A DNA stretch of 39,107 bases from a virus. The position numbers were made by a program, and so were the translations under genes. Shown one piece after another: positions 14,813-23,366 of the stretch. A model generated the notes under the pieces. It saw only the letters and a list, made by a program, of their open reading frames with translations, was not told the origin of the DNA and ran no database searches. Each line of letters begins with the position of its first letter. Within the stretch, counting starts at the first letter, position 1. The DNA is taken from positions 1 through 39,107 of the IMG/VR virus record IMGVR_UViG_3300042507_006522, one strand, 5' to 3'.

Positions 14813-16747
14813 ATGGCTATATTTGATAATCTTAAAAAATTATTTTCATCCGATGTTATTATTCGTAACGTAGGAGGAAATGAATTAAAAGTAATGGATA
14901 CTAATAATATCCAAACAGCAGGTGTTTTACAAACAAATTCTGTTGTAGATAGATTTAGTAGAATTTACACAACATCTGGTGTAGCAGCTTATGCCGGCCA
15001 GATGGCAATTAACTATCCATCATTAAGACCTCAACTTTACAGTGACTATGAAGCAATGGACACAGATGCTATTGTTTCTAGTGCGTTAGATATTATAGCT
15101 GATGAGTGTACTTTAAGAAACGAATCAGGAGAAATGCTTCATATTCGTTCTAGTGACGAAAATATTCAGAAAATACTTTATAACTTGTTTTATGATGTGT
15201 TAAATATTGAGTTTAACTTATGGTCATGGACAAGAAATATGTGTAAATATGGTGATTTTTTCTTGAAATTAGAAATTGCAGAAAAATTTGGTGTTTACAG
15301 TGTGATACCTTTCTCAGCATTTAATATACTAAGAGAAGAAGGAATGGATCCTAAAAATCCTTCATATGTAAGATTTAAATATGACCCAGCAGCTGCAGCA
15401 GGTTATGGAACAACAGCAGGTGGTTGGGCTTCTTACGGTGGAGGTCAAAAAGACGAAACAGCTTTTTACTTTGAAAATTATGAAATGGCTCACTTTAGAT
15501 TATTAAGTGATTTAAATTATCTTCCTTATGGTAGAAGTTATTTAGAGCCTGCTCGTAAATTATTTAAACAATATATCTTGATGGAAGATGCGATGATGAT
15601 TCATCGTATTACCAGAGCCCCTGACAGACGTTTATTTTATATTAATATTGGTTCAATTCCACCTAATGAAGTAGAAAACTACATGCAGAAGATGGTACAG
15701 AAACTCAAAAAGACTCCATTTATGGATGAAAAAACAGGTCAATATAACTTAAAATACAACGTTATGAATATGTTGGAAGATTATTATATTCCTGTAAGAG
15801 GCAATGATCAATCAACTAAAATTGACAGTGTTAAAGGCTTAGAATGGACTGGAATTGAGGATGTAGATTATCTTCGTAGTAAATTATTTGCTGCCCTTAA
15901 AGTTCCTAAAGCATTTATGGGTTATGAAAAAGACTTAACTGGTAAAGCAACATTAGCAGCAGAAGATATTCGATTTGCTCGTACAATTGAGCGAATTCAG
16001 AGAATTCTTATTAGTGAATTAACTAAAATAGCATTAGTTCATTTGTATACTCAAGGATATGATGGAGAAGCAATGACTAATTTTGAACTTAGTTTAACTA
16101 CTCCTTCTATTATTTATGATCAAGAAAGAATCTTATTATTAAAAGAAAAAGTAGATCTAGCTAAGCAAATTATGGAAAGTAATTTAATGCCTAGTGATTG
16201 GGTTTATGATAATGTATTCCATTTCAGTGAAGATGAAATTGATGAATACAGAGACTTAGTAATGGAAGATAAAAAACGTGCTTTCAGAATACAACAAATA
16301 ACAGAAGAAGGCAATGATCCAGCTGAAACAGGACAAGCTTATGGAACTCCTCATCAATTAGCTACATTATATGGTTCGGGTAGATACACAAATACACCTA
16401 ATGCTCCACAAGATGTTCCTGCAGGATACGATGAAAAACAAAAAGACATAGTAAGATTACCTGGTAGACCTGAAGAAAAAGTATCTGTAAAAGACACTCA
16501 AGAAAGTCCATTTGGTAAAGACAGATTAGGCAGAAAAGAATACAATTCATCAACTGAAGGAGAAGAAAAATATGGTAAAACTAACCATAAAGGAGGAAGT
16601 CCTCTAGCTTTAGAAAGTAAAGCACAATTCTATAAAAATAAATCAATGTTTGATTTAATGCCTAAACCTGAAGTCAGAAAAATTAATCTTTTTGAAAACA
16701 AGGAAGACAGTAACTTGTTAAGTGAAGATAATATCATTGATTTATAA
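14813..16747 (+). CDS. Portal protein (gp20-like)
   Basis: A 644-aa protein that should form the dodecameric DNA channel at one capsid vertex. It carries T4-type portal features: ALDIIADECT near residue 90, the stem/clip region with FLKLEI, RAPDRRLFYINIG near 265-278, and KVPKAFMGYEKDL near 362-374. The C-terminal ~120 residues are polar and low-complexity and include ESPFGKDRLG. T4 gp20 is about 520 residues, so this tail is extra. It lies between terminase and the head-assembly genes, matching the T4 gene neighbourhood. Confidence 0.9.
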   Translation: MAIFDNLKKLFSSDVIIRNVGGNELKVMDTNNIQTAGVLQTNSVVDRFSRIYTTSGVAAYAGQMAINYPSLRPQLYSDYEAMDTDAIVSSALDIIADECTLRNESGEMLHIRSSDENIQKILYNLFYDVLNIEFNLWSWTRNMCKYGDFFLKLEIAEKFGVYSVIPFSAFNILREEGMDPKNPSYVRFKYDPAAAAGYGTTAGGWASYGGGQKDETAFYFENYEMAHFRLLSDLNYLPYGRSYLEPARKLFKQYILMEDAMMIHRITRAPDRRLFYINIGSIPPNEVENYMQKMVQKLKKTPFMDEKTGQYNLKYNVMNMLEDYYIPVRGNDQSTKIDSVKGLEWTGIEDVDYLRSKLFAALKVPKAFMGYEKDLTGKATLAAEDIRFARTIERIQRILISELTKIALVHLYTQGYDGEAMTNFELSLTTPSIIYDQERILLLKEKVDLAKQIMESNLMPSDWVYDNVFHFSEDEIDEYRDLVMEDKKRAFRIQQITEEGNDPAETGQAYGTPHQLATLYGSGRYTNTPNAPQDVPAGYDEKQKDIVRLPGRPEEKVSVKDTQESPFGKDRLGRKEYNSSTEGEEKYGKTNHKGGSPLALESKAQFYKNKSMFDLMPKPEVRKINLFENKEDSNLLSEDNIIDL

Positions 16748-16756
16748 TTTATTATA

Positions 16757-16764
16757 TATTTATT
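16757..16764 (+). promoter_or_regulatory. T4-like late promoter box
   Basis: TATTTATT, 12 nt before the ATG at 16777, in the gap after the portal gene. Confidence 0.6.
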
Positions 16765-16776
16765 ACTAGAACTTCC

Positions 16777-17628
16777 ATGAATCAAATTAAACATTCGAAG
16801 TACAAGAATACTGGAATTATTTTCGAACTTTTAGTTAGACAAGTAACTAATGATGTTTTGGCAACCGGGGATTCACCCGCAGTAAAAATCTTGAAAAAAT
16901 ATTTTTCTAACAGTGAATTGGCTAAAGAACAAAGACTTTACAATTTAGTTAATACACAAGAAAAACTTACAGAAAGCAAAGCAGAAGCTATCTTACAAAC
17001 AATAGCTGAAACAGCATTAAAGTTTGACTTGCCTAAGTTACAAAAAGAAAAATATAACTTAATCAAAGAAATTAAAAAACACTACGATTTAGAAAATTTC
17101 TTTAAAAATAAAATAAATAATTATAAGACATCTGCAGCCGTTTATACGTTGCTAGAATCTTATAGATCTGCTGAATACACAGATCCTAAACAAGTAGTAA
17201 ATAATAAAATTACTCTTTTAGAGCACTTAACTCAAAAAGAAATTATCAACAGTGAAAACGAAGACATTAAGTTGTTTTTACAAGAATCAAAAGACATCCG
17301 TATTTTAACTTACAGAATGTTAATTGAAAAATTCAATGATAGGTATTCTACATTTAGTCCTCAACAAAAAGTTATATTGAAAGAATACATTAACAACATC
17401 AATGATGCTGTTAAATTAAAAAAAGTAGTAAATGATCATTTTAACTACTTAAAACTTACTTTAAATAGTTTCGCAGAAAACATTCAAGAACCAGTAACTA
17501 AAATTAAAATTACTGAAAGTATTAAATTAATTAAACCTATTCAGAAAAACGAAAGTCCTAAAGAAGAACATTTAATTAACTTACTACAGTATTATGAATT
17601 GTTAAGTGAAATTAAAAAAGTAATTTAA
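16777..17628 (+). CDS. Head-cluster protein of unknown function, helical
   Basis: A 283-aa, Lys/Glu/Leu/Asn-rich protein with almost continuous predicted helix. It begins with KYKNTGIIFELLVRQV, a motif I associate with uncharacterised proteins next to the portal gene in marine T4-like phages. No membrane segment or catalytic motif is seen. It has its own late promoter and overlaps the next gene by 1 nt. A role in prohead assembly is inferred from position only. Confidence 0.7.
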   Translation: MNQIKHSKYKNTGIIFELLVRQVTNDVLATGDSPAVKILKKYFSNSELAKEQRLYNLVNTQEKLTESKAEAILQTIAETALKFDLPKLQKEKYNLIKEIKKHYDLENFFKNKINNYKTSAAVYTLLESYRSAEYTDPKQVVNNKITLLEHLTQKEIINSENEDIKLFLQESKDIRILTYRMLIEKFNDRYSTFSPQQKVILKEYINNINDAVKLKKVVNDHFNYLKLTLNSFAENIQEPVTKIKITESIKLIKPIQKNESPKEEHLINLLQYYELLSEIKKVI

Positions 17629-18416
17629 TGAATAAAAATAAGCTTCAAGAACGCATTAAAAAATTTGTAGGCAATAAAATCAAAGAAATGTCTACAGGTG
17701 GAGGAGCTACTAGTGGTTTTACTACTGGTACTGGTTACCAACATCAAGGTAAAAAACCTAAAAGTGAAGCTAAAACTCCTAAAAGATTTCAAAACCCACC
17801 TAAAAGTGGAAAAGGTGTTCCAACAGTATTTACAAAAGGAACAGCTGACTTGTCAGCATATAAAAATATAGGATACAGAGAAGTAAAACCTAGTGAAATG
17901 ATTGATGCTAAGTATTTATGGGCTGGTCCTGGTGGATTAAAAGAAGCTAAAAACCCTACTGACACAATTAAAACAGACGTGCCCTTATTTGTGCGTTTGT
18001 TAGAATATGCTCGTGAAGATGCTAAAACAGATATGGATCTTCACAATGTAACTGAAAATGCTCTTAAGTTGAGCACAACAGGAAACACACTTACTATGAA
18101 AGACTATGATAAAATAGTAAGTAAACAAAAATTAAACGAATCACGTTATAGTCAGTTTAAAAAACAAACTGAAATAGTTAAACCATCTTCCCAGATGCAC
18201 GTTGCGATTAAAGAATTAAAAAAACGTTTAAACGAATTAAACAAAATCGCTGGTTACACTAAACAACTCAGAAATGAGTTAAGTGAAAGTAATGATGTTG
18301 CGTACAACAAACGCACAGAAGCCTACTTAGAACAGCTGATGAAAGAAACAGCAACGTTGTATCACAATTTAAAACAAATAAAGGAAAATGGCAAAGGCAA
18401 AAATCTCCGCAGTTAA
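17628..18416 (+). CDS. Head-cluster protein sharing the capsid's post-cleavage motif
   Basis: A 262-aa basic protein. Near its N-terminus it has IKE at residues 18-20, matching the T4 prohead-protease consensus [L/I]-x-E, followed at residues 26-38 by GATSGFTTGTGYQ. The major capsid protein has IVE at 57-59 and GATSGFTTGNGYQ at 65-77, at exactly the same distance. The rest is Lys/Pro-rich, then helical with a coiled-coil-like C-terminal third (about 180-255). Its position before the protease and scaffold genes corresponds to that of the T4 core proteins gp67 and gp68, but no direct similarity to those is claimed. Confidence 0.75.
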   Translation: MNKNKLQERIKKFVGNKIKEMSTGGGATSGFTTGTGYQHQGKKPKSEAKTPKRFQNPPKSGKGVPTVFTKGTADLSAYKNIGYREVKPSEMIDAKYLWAGPGGLKEAKNPTDTIKTDVPLFVRLLEYAREDAKTDMDLHNVTENALKLSTTGNTLTMKDYDKIVSKQKLNESRYSQFKKQTEIVKPSSQMHVAIKELKKRLNELNKIAGYTKQLRNELSESNDVAYNKRTEAYLEQLMKETATLYHNLKQIKENGKGKNLRS

Positions 18417-18528
18417 GCTTTTTAAAGCTAAACCAAAACGTAAGCGCCCAGGCGTTCATGCAAAAACAAAAGCAAGTAAATTAAAAGGTTCAAAAAATTA
18501 CTTAAAAAAATATGTAGGTCAAGGGTAA
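18388..18528 (+). CDS. 46-aa highly basic protein
   Basis: A short gene in another frame overlapping the end of the preceding gene by 29 nt, with an AAAGGAAA stretch just before its ATG. The product is strongly Lys/Arg-rich with KRKRPGVHAKTKASKLK in the middle and ends KKYVGQG. Small proteins with an R-P-G-x-H-x-K core and a Y-x-G-Q-G end are familiar in large tailed phages, in or near head genes. It may bind DNA or sit inside the capsid; this is inference from charge and location. Confidence 0.7.
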   Translation: MAKAKISAVKLFKAKPKRKRPGVHAKTKASKLKGSKNYLKKYVGQG

Positions 18529-18532
18529 TACA

Positions 18533-18540
18533 TATTTATT
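18533..18540 (+). promoter_or_regulatory. T4-like late promoter box, 3 nt from the ATG
   Basis: TATTTATT ending 3 nt before the ATG at 18544; the expected +1 falls at or within 1 nt of the start codon. Confidence 0.6.
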
Positions 18541-18543
18541 ATC

Positions 18544-19473
18544 ATGAATAACCCAAATCAATCTTACTTTGATAAGTATTTTGATCCCGTTGTCAGGGAC
18601 ATTGATAGAGTTAACATTTACGAATTTGAAAACGGAATGGACTATGAATTAACTCAATCTGGAAAAGAAATCAATCTTGATTCTATCAAAGAAGCACAAG
18701 CAAAAGTTTTGAAAAACCTAAAAAAAGATCCTGCTTATTACACTAATATGTTAGCTGCTGAGTCAGTTAAAATGTTTGGTGAATACGGTTCAGGTAAAGG
18801 CAAAGTAGCTAAAAGTACTACAGCTAAAGAAGCTGAAGCTATAAAAAAAGACGGCAAGTCTCCTAAAATAAACAAACAAGACAGTCCTTTTGGTGTTAAA
18901 GACGAATTAAAAGGTAAATATAAGTCTTCTGGAATGGAACCAACTAAAAAATCTTTAAACGAAGCTTATAGTAGCATAGATGATCTTCCCACACCCGCTA
19001 TGTTGATTAATATGGAAAAAGACAGACTTAAAGCTGCCATAAATCAAATGGATGAAAAAGATAAAAATGCTTTTAAAATGAAATTTAAAAATACGTCTTC
19101 TAAAATCAAAGATGAACTTAATAAAAAATTAAAAGATCTCAAGATTGATTTTAATTTGGGTGAAACTATGGATTATAAAATTAGTAATCAATCTACTTCA
19201 ACTGAACCAGGAAATTACTCTCAGGGTACTATGAAATATTTTGATGAAAATGTTAATGTAGGTGACTCAAGAAAAATCAGATTAACTCCTACTACTAAAA
19301 ATCAAATTTTGACTTTAGTACATGAAACAGTAAAATCTTTAAAAGAAGCTGGTTTAAATGACCAGGATGCAGTAACAGCAGCTACTACAGGAGATGTTGT
19401 AAATATTAGTAAAGCTGATACAACTGCTATACAAAAGGCTAAAAATTTAAAATTACCTTTTTCAACATATTAA
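18544..19473 (+). CDS. Head-cluster protein of unknown function
   Basis: A 309-aa Lys-rich, polar protein. It has a low-complexity Gly/Lys stretch at about 80-130 containing QDSPFG, then two helical regions (about 150-200 and 255-300) with a beta-rich link between them. SPFG or APFG motifs also occur in the portal tail and in the scaffold. The gene lies immediately before the prohead protease (2-nt gap) and has its own late box, so a prohead core or internal protein is plausible. No homologue was recognised. Confidence 0.65.
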   Translation: MNNPNQSYFDKYFDPVVRDIDRVNIYEFENGMDYELTQSGKEINLDSIKEAQAKVLKNLKKDPAYYTNMLAAESVKMFGEYGSGKGKVAKSTTAKEAEAIKKDGKSPKINKQDSPFGVKDELKGKYKSSGMEPTKKSLNEAYSSIDDLPTPAMLINMEKDRLKAAINQMDEKDKNAFKMKFKNTSSKIKDELNKKLKDLKIDFNLGETMDYKISNQSTSTEPGNYSQGTMKYFDENVNVGDSRKIRLTPTTKNQILTLVHETVKSLKEAGLNDQDAVTAATTGDVVNISKADTTAIQKAKNLKLPFSTY

Positions 19474-19475
19474 TA

Positions 19476-20105
19476 ATGTCAAAACAAGTTTTAATAGAGT
19501 ATTTGCCCTTTAGGCCATTACCTCAGTCCCTACATGAGGCAAAGCTGAATCCTGGTAAAAACCTTATTGTAGAAGGTATAGTTCAAAGAGCAGATGCTAA
19601 AAATGAAAATGGTCGCGTTTATCCTAAAACAATTCTCCACAGAGAAGTAGAAAAATACATTGCAGGTCCAATAGCACAGAATAGAGCTTTGGGTGAATTA
19701 GATCACCCAGAGTCTTCTGTAATTAGTTTAAAAAATGTTTGTCACAACATTAAACAATTGTGGTGGGAAGGCGACGATTTATTTGGTCGAATTGAAGTGT
19801 TAAATACACCTTCAGGAAACATATTAAGAGACTTACTATTAAACAACATTACTGTTGGAATTAGTTCAAGAGGAATGGGATCAGTAAAACAATTAGGTGA
19901 AAATACAGTAGAAGTACAAGACGATTTCGACTTAGTTTGTTGGGATTTCGTTAGTACTCCGTCAACACATGGTGCTTACATGAAGCCCGTTAGTTTAGCT
20001 GAAAGTAAACAATATAATACCACAAATCCTGGCAAATACGATAGAATTCATTCACTAGTGACTGATATTATTTGCACTCAAACAGGCGTTTGTTGCATAA
20101 AGTAA
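19476..20105 (+). CDS. Prohead protease (gp21-like)
   Basis: A 209-aa serine protease that matures the prohead by cutting scaffold and capsid proteins. Family features are GRVYP near residue 46, GELDHP with the catalytic His77, and VGISSRGMGS with the catalytic Ser at 130 or 131; WDFVSTPSTHGAYM follows near 156-169. T4 gp21 is similar in size and cuts after [L/I]-x-E. It sits directly before the scaffold and capsid genes as in T4. The C-terminal Cys-rich end (CTQTGVCC) is unusual and has no obvious role. Confidence 0.9.
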   Translation: MSKQVLIEYLPFRPLPQSLHEAKLNPGKNLIVEGIVQRADAKNENGRVYPKTILHREVEKYIAGPIAQNRALGELDHPESSVISLKNVCHNIKQLWWEGDDLFGRIEVLNTPSGNILRDLLLNNITVGISSRGMGSVKQLGENTVEVQDDFDLVCWDFVSTPSTHGAYMKPVSLAESKQYNTTNPGKYDRIHSLVTDIICTQTGVCCIK

Positions 20106-20133
20106 AGAGCTTTTCATAGCTCTGCATGTTTTT
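20106..20133 (+). terminator. Possible weak terminator after the protease gene
   Basis: A 6-bp stem AGAGCT/AGCTCT with loop TTTCAT lies just after the stop codon. A T5 run follows only after five other bases, so termination would be weak. Confidence 0.35.
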
Positions 20134-20146
20134 GGAGAGCCCTATA

Positions 20147-20154
20147 TATTTATG
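20147..20154 (+). promoter_or_regulatory. Late promoter box for the scaffold-capsid genes
   Basis: TATTTATG, about 100 nt before the scaffold ATG. This is the only late box here with a long leader, and it precedes the genes expected to be expressed most. Confidence 0.5.
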
Positions 20155-20163
20155 GGCATCCAT

Positions 20164-20227
20164 ACAGAATCTCTAATATTCTGTCGCACAATAAAAAAAT
20201 CCCTATATTGTCTCTTTAATAGACAGT
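20164..20227 (+). other. Two tandem hairpins in the scaffold-capsid leader
   Basis: Hairpin 1 is ACAGAAT-CTCTAAT-ATTCTGT (20164-20184, 7-bp stem). Hairpin 2 is TGTCT-CTTTAAT-AGACA (20209-20225), extendable by a U-G and an A-U pair. The 7-nt loops differ at one base, and each hairpin is followed by CGCAC/TGCGAAAC and an A-rich run. They probably stabilise or regulate the late mRNA. Confidence 0.5.
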
Positions 20228-20254
20228 GCGAAACAAAAAATTTTTTAAAACAAA

Positions 20255-21550
20255 ATGTCAAAAAACACAAAATTATTCCAAGACGCCATTGCCGACGCTA
20301 AGGCACTCCGTGAAGTTGCCGTCGCCAATGCAAAAGCTGCTCTCGAGGAATCGTTTATGCCCAAAATCCAAAGTATGTTTGAAAAACGTATTATGGATGC
20401 TGAGGACATAGAGGAAGCCAAAGAGAAAAGCGAGAAAGAAGAGGTAGATGAAATGTACGATGCTGATGAAAACATGGATTTATTAACCATGGAAGAAGAA
20501 GTAGATGAAAACATAGACCTCGAAGAACTTTTCAATTCATTGTCTGAAGATGAAACTATCGACGTATCAGATGATGTTGACTTAGAAGAAACCTATGATC
20601 TCGAAGAAATTCTTCGTGAACTAGAAGAAGAAGACAGCATGACCTATGAAGGTGAAGACGAGTTAGAAGAAGACTTGTATGAAAACTTCATAGACGAAAA
20701 AGCTTCTGGTGAAGAAACCATCGAAGAAGTAACCGTAGACGAACTTCGCGACATGATTCAAGACGCTATTAGACAAGTCATGGGCGGTGAAGAAGGCAGT
20801 GCTGGTGAAGAAGAAATGACTATGGGTGCTGAAGAAGGTGGTGATAGTGGAGATGAATTAGATTTCACTATGGACGCTGAAGAAGAAACAGGTGCTGAAG
20901 AAGAAAAGCCTAAGAAAAAGAAGTCTAAAGAAGAAGAATTAGATGAACTTTATGCTCTCTACGAATTGAAGAAAAAGAAAAAAGAAGAACTCGAAGAAAA
21001 ACGTCTTAAGTACAAAGGTAAAATTGAAAAAGAATTAGACGAAGCTAAAAACGTAAACGCTCCTTTCGGTTTAGGCAAAGGCAAACAAAAGCCTGGTGCT
21101 CCTTATGGCGCTGCCGGAACTAAAAAGAGTGGTAAAAACGGTGCTTACTCTGAAACTCTTAAAATGACTCTTCACGAAAAAGCTGAAGAATTAGAAGAAG
21201 CCCTTAACGTAATCAAAACTCTTCGTAGCCAATTGAATGAAGTTAACTTGTTAAACGCTAAATTGATCTATGTAAATAGGTTGTTTAAAGAAAACACGTT
21301 GACTGAAAGTCAAAAAGTAAATGTAGTAAACAGCTTCGATAAAGCAACCACTTTAAACGAAACTAAAAACATTTACGAAGTGTTGAAAAACACAGTAAAA
21401 ACAACTAAAGCAACTACTAAAACTGCTTTAAGAGAACACAAATCATTTGCATCATCAGTAATTGGAGGAAGTACAGCTAAGCCCGAAATTATCGACGCAA
21501 ACGATCAAATCACAAGAATGCAAAAGTTAGCTGGTATTATTAAAAACTAA
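20255..21550 (+). CDS. Prohead core scaffold protein (gp22-like)
   Basis: A 431-aa protein with an Ala/Lys-rich helical start, a very acidic Asp/Glu stretch at about residues 50-235, a Lys-rich helix, then NAPFGLGKG. The C-terminal domain (LHEKAEELEEAL..., then LNAKLIYVNRLFKEN near 338-352) resembles the conserved end of T4 gp22. It should form the inner core on which the capsid assembles and then be degraded by the protease. It lies between protease and capsid genes as in T4. Codon use is richer in C and G than in neighbouring genes, as in the capsid gene, fitting high expression. A-rich bases precede the ATG. Confidence 0.85.
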   Translation: MSKNTKLFQDAIADAKALREVAVANAKAALEESFMPKIQSMFEKRIMDAEDIEEAKEKSEKEEVDEMYDADENMDLLTMEEEVDENIDLEELFNSLSEDETIDVSDDVDLEETYDLEEILRELEEEDSMTYEGEDELEEDLYENFIDEKASGEETIEEVTVDELRDMIQDAIRQVMGGEEGSAGEEEMTMGAEEGGDSGDELDFTMDAEEETGAEEEKPKKKKSKEEELDELYALYELKKKKKEELEEKRLKYKGKIEKELDEAKNVNAPFGLGKGKQKPGAPYGAAGTKKSGKNGAYSETLKMTLHEKAEELEEALNVIKTLRSQLNEVNLLNAKLIYVNRLFKENTLTESQKVNVVNSFDKATTLNETKNIYEVLKNTVKTTKATTKTALREHKSFASSVIGGSTAKPEIIDANDQITRMQKLAGIIKN

Positions 21551-21569
21551 ACAAACAAACAAATAAAAA

Positions 21570-23291
21570 ATGTCAACTATTAATCAACTTCTCGAATCTG
21601 CTAACCCATGGCAGTCTTTGCAGAGCGACGCTGGTCGTTTAGCAAGTAAATGGGCTAAATCTGGTTTGTTGGAAGGTTTGAGCGGATACGACAAAACTAA
21701 CATGTCGATGTTGCTTGAAAACCAAGCCAAGGAACTTATTGTAGAAACTAACACCACTGCTGGTGCTACCTCCGGTTTTACAACTGGTAACGGTTATCAG
21801 TGGGCTGGTATTGCTTTACCGATGGTTCGTAAGATCTTCGGTCAGGTTGTAGCTAAAGAATTCGTTTCTGTACAGCCTATGCAAATGCCTACCGGTCTTA
21901 TTTTCTATTTAGACTTCCAATACGGTACTACCAAAGCTCCTTTCACTAGCGGTGATTCACTTTATGGTGATCGTGCTCCTGGATTCGGCAATAGCAACTT
22001 TGACAACTTAGCTCAAGGTGGTTATTATGGTGCTGGTCGTTTCGGTTATTCTCGTAACGAATTTTCAGCTTCTCTTTCTGGTAGCCAATTTACAGCTACT
22101 GCTGTACCTATGAGCCAATTTTACAAAATTAACTTTGATTCTCGCTACTCAGCTTCTGTAGTTGCTGGTCAAATTTGGGAAGTAGCTGTACCTAACGTTG
22201 CTGTAAATGCTAAAGCTTTAGCTACTGATATTGCTAGTGGTTATACTACTGCTTCTGTAGATACTTTTGGTGTACAAGCTTTCTACTTAACTTCTACTAC
22301 TGCTTCTCTTGTTTCTAATGACGTATTAGCTGATTACACTACTATTACTAACACTACTACTACTTTCTATGTAACTGCTTCTGGTACTGAAGCTGCTGCT
22401 TTAACTGGTTCAGCTAGTATTGCTAATTTGTTCTTCTTGAAACAAGGTTCAATGAATCCTTTCAACGTAGGTGATTATGAAGAAGGTAACGGTTTAGCTA
22501 GTCCTAACATTTTATCTCCTAACAGCATTGAATTCCCTGAACTCAACATTAAGTTGGTTTCTGACTCAATTACAGCTGAAACTCGTAAATTGAAAGCTCA
22601 GTGGACACCTGAATTCGCTCAAGACTTAAACGCATACCAAAACTTGGATGCTGAAGCTGAATTGACTTCTATGTTGAGCGAACAAATTTCAATGGAAATT
22701 GACCTCGAAATCTTAGGCATGTTGATCACTGGTGCTAACGCCGACAACACTGAGTTCTGGAGCGCTAAAGTAGGTAACCAGTTCCAACCTGGTACTCAAA
22801 CTTTCGTTTCTAATACTGCTGGTGTTTACTACAACCAAATGTCTTGGTTCCAAACTTTGGGTATCAAGTTACAGAAAGTTTCTAACTTTATCCACCAGAA
22901 AACTTTACGCGGTGGTGCTAACTTCATGGTAATCAGCCCTTCAGTTGCTACTATCCTCGAATCTATTCCTGGATTTGCTGCTGACAACACTGATGCTGAA
23001 ACAATGAAGTATGCCTTCGGTGTTCAGAAAATTGGTGCTATCAACGGTCGTTACAAAGTATATAAAAACCCTTACATGAAGTGGAACACTATCTTGTTGG
23101 GTTACAAAGGTACTCAGTTCCTCGAAACTGGTGCTGTATACGCTCCTTACGTTCCTTTGATCATGACTCCTCTTATCTACGATCCTAATACCTTCACTCC
23201 TCGTAAAGGTGTTATGACTCGTTACGCTAAGAAAATGCTTCGTCCTGACTACTACGGTAAGATCGAAGTTGCTGACTTAGACGTAGTTTAA
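21570..23291 (+). CDS. Major capsid protein (gp23-like)
   Basis: A 573-aa protein forming the head shell. After a helical N-terminal propeptide it has IVE at residues 57-59, matching the [L/I]-x-E prohead-protease site. AGATSGFTTG, then LPMVRKIFG and VSVQPMQMPTG near 84-115, align with the mature start of T4 gp23. The C-terminal block TPLIYDPNTFTPRKGVMTRYAKK is typical of the family. A Thr/Ser/Ala-rich stretch at about 205-295 looks like a surface insertion. The start is preceded by an A/C-only stretch (aacaaacaaataaaa) with no Shine-Dalgarno. It ends at a strong terminator. Confidence 0.95.
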   Translation: MSTINQLLESANPWQSLQSDAGRLASKWAKSGLLEGLSGYDKTNMSMLLENQAKELIVETNTTAGATSGFTTGNGYQWAGIALPMVRKIFGQVVAKEFVSVQPMQMPTGLIFYLDFQYGTTKAPFTSGDSLYGDRAPGFGNSNFDNLAQGGYYGAGRFGYSRNEFSASLSGSQFTATAVPMSQFYKINFDSRYSASVVAGQIWEVAVPNVAVNAKALATDIASGYTTASVDTFGVQAFYLTSTTASLVSNDVLADYTTITNTTTTFYVTASGTEAAALTGSASIANLFFLKQGSMNPFNVGDYEEGNGLASPNILSPNSIEFPELNIKLVSDSITAETRKLKAQWTPEFAQDLNAYQNLDAEAELTSMLSEQISMEIDLEILGMLITGANADNTEFWSAKVGNQFQPGTQTFVSNTAGVYYNQMSWFQTLGIKLQKVSNFIHQKTLRGGANFMVISPSVATILESIPGFAADNTDAETMKYAFGVQKIGAINGRYKVYKNPYMKWNTILLGYKGTQFLETGAVYAPYVPLIMTPLIYDPNTFTPRKGVMTRYAKKMLRPDYYGKIEVADLDVV

Positions 23292-23315
23292 TCGTAGTCT
23301 GATTTAACCTAATTA

Positions 23316-23344
23316 AGACCCGCCACTTGGCGGGTCTTTTTTTA
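23316..23344 (+). terminator. Rho-independent terminator after the capsid gene
   Basis: A 9-bp GC-rich stem (AGACCCGCC / GGCGGGTCT) with a 4-nt loop ACTT and a T-tract. The T-tract merges with the next late promoter box. Confidence 0.92.
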
Positions 23345-23352
23345 TATTTATA
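23345..23352 (+). promoter_or_regulatory. T4-like late promoter box
   Basis: TATTTATA directly downstream of the capsid terminator's T-tract, 14 nt before the phoH ATG. Confidence 0.6.
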
Positions 23353-23366
23353 TTCAAATACCTGTT

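Noticed and set aside
20245-20535. Minus-strand 96-aa Ser-rich ORF
   Set aside because: Antisense shadow of the acidic scaffold gene (Glu codons read as Ser/Phe in reverse).
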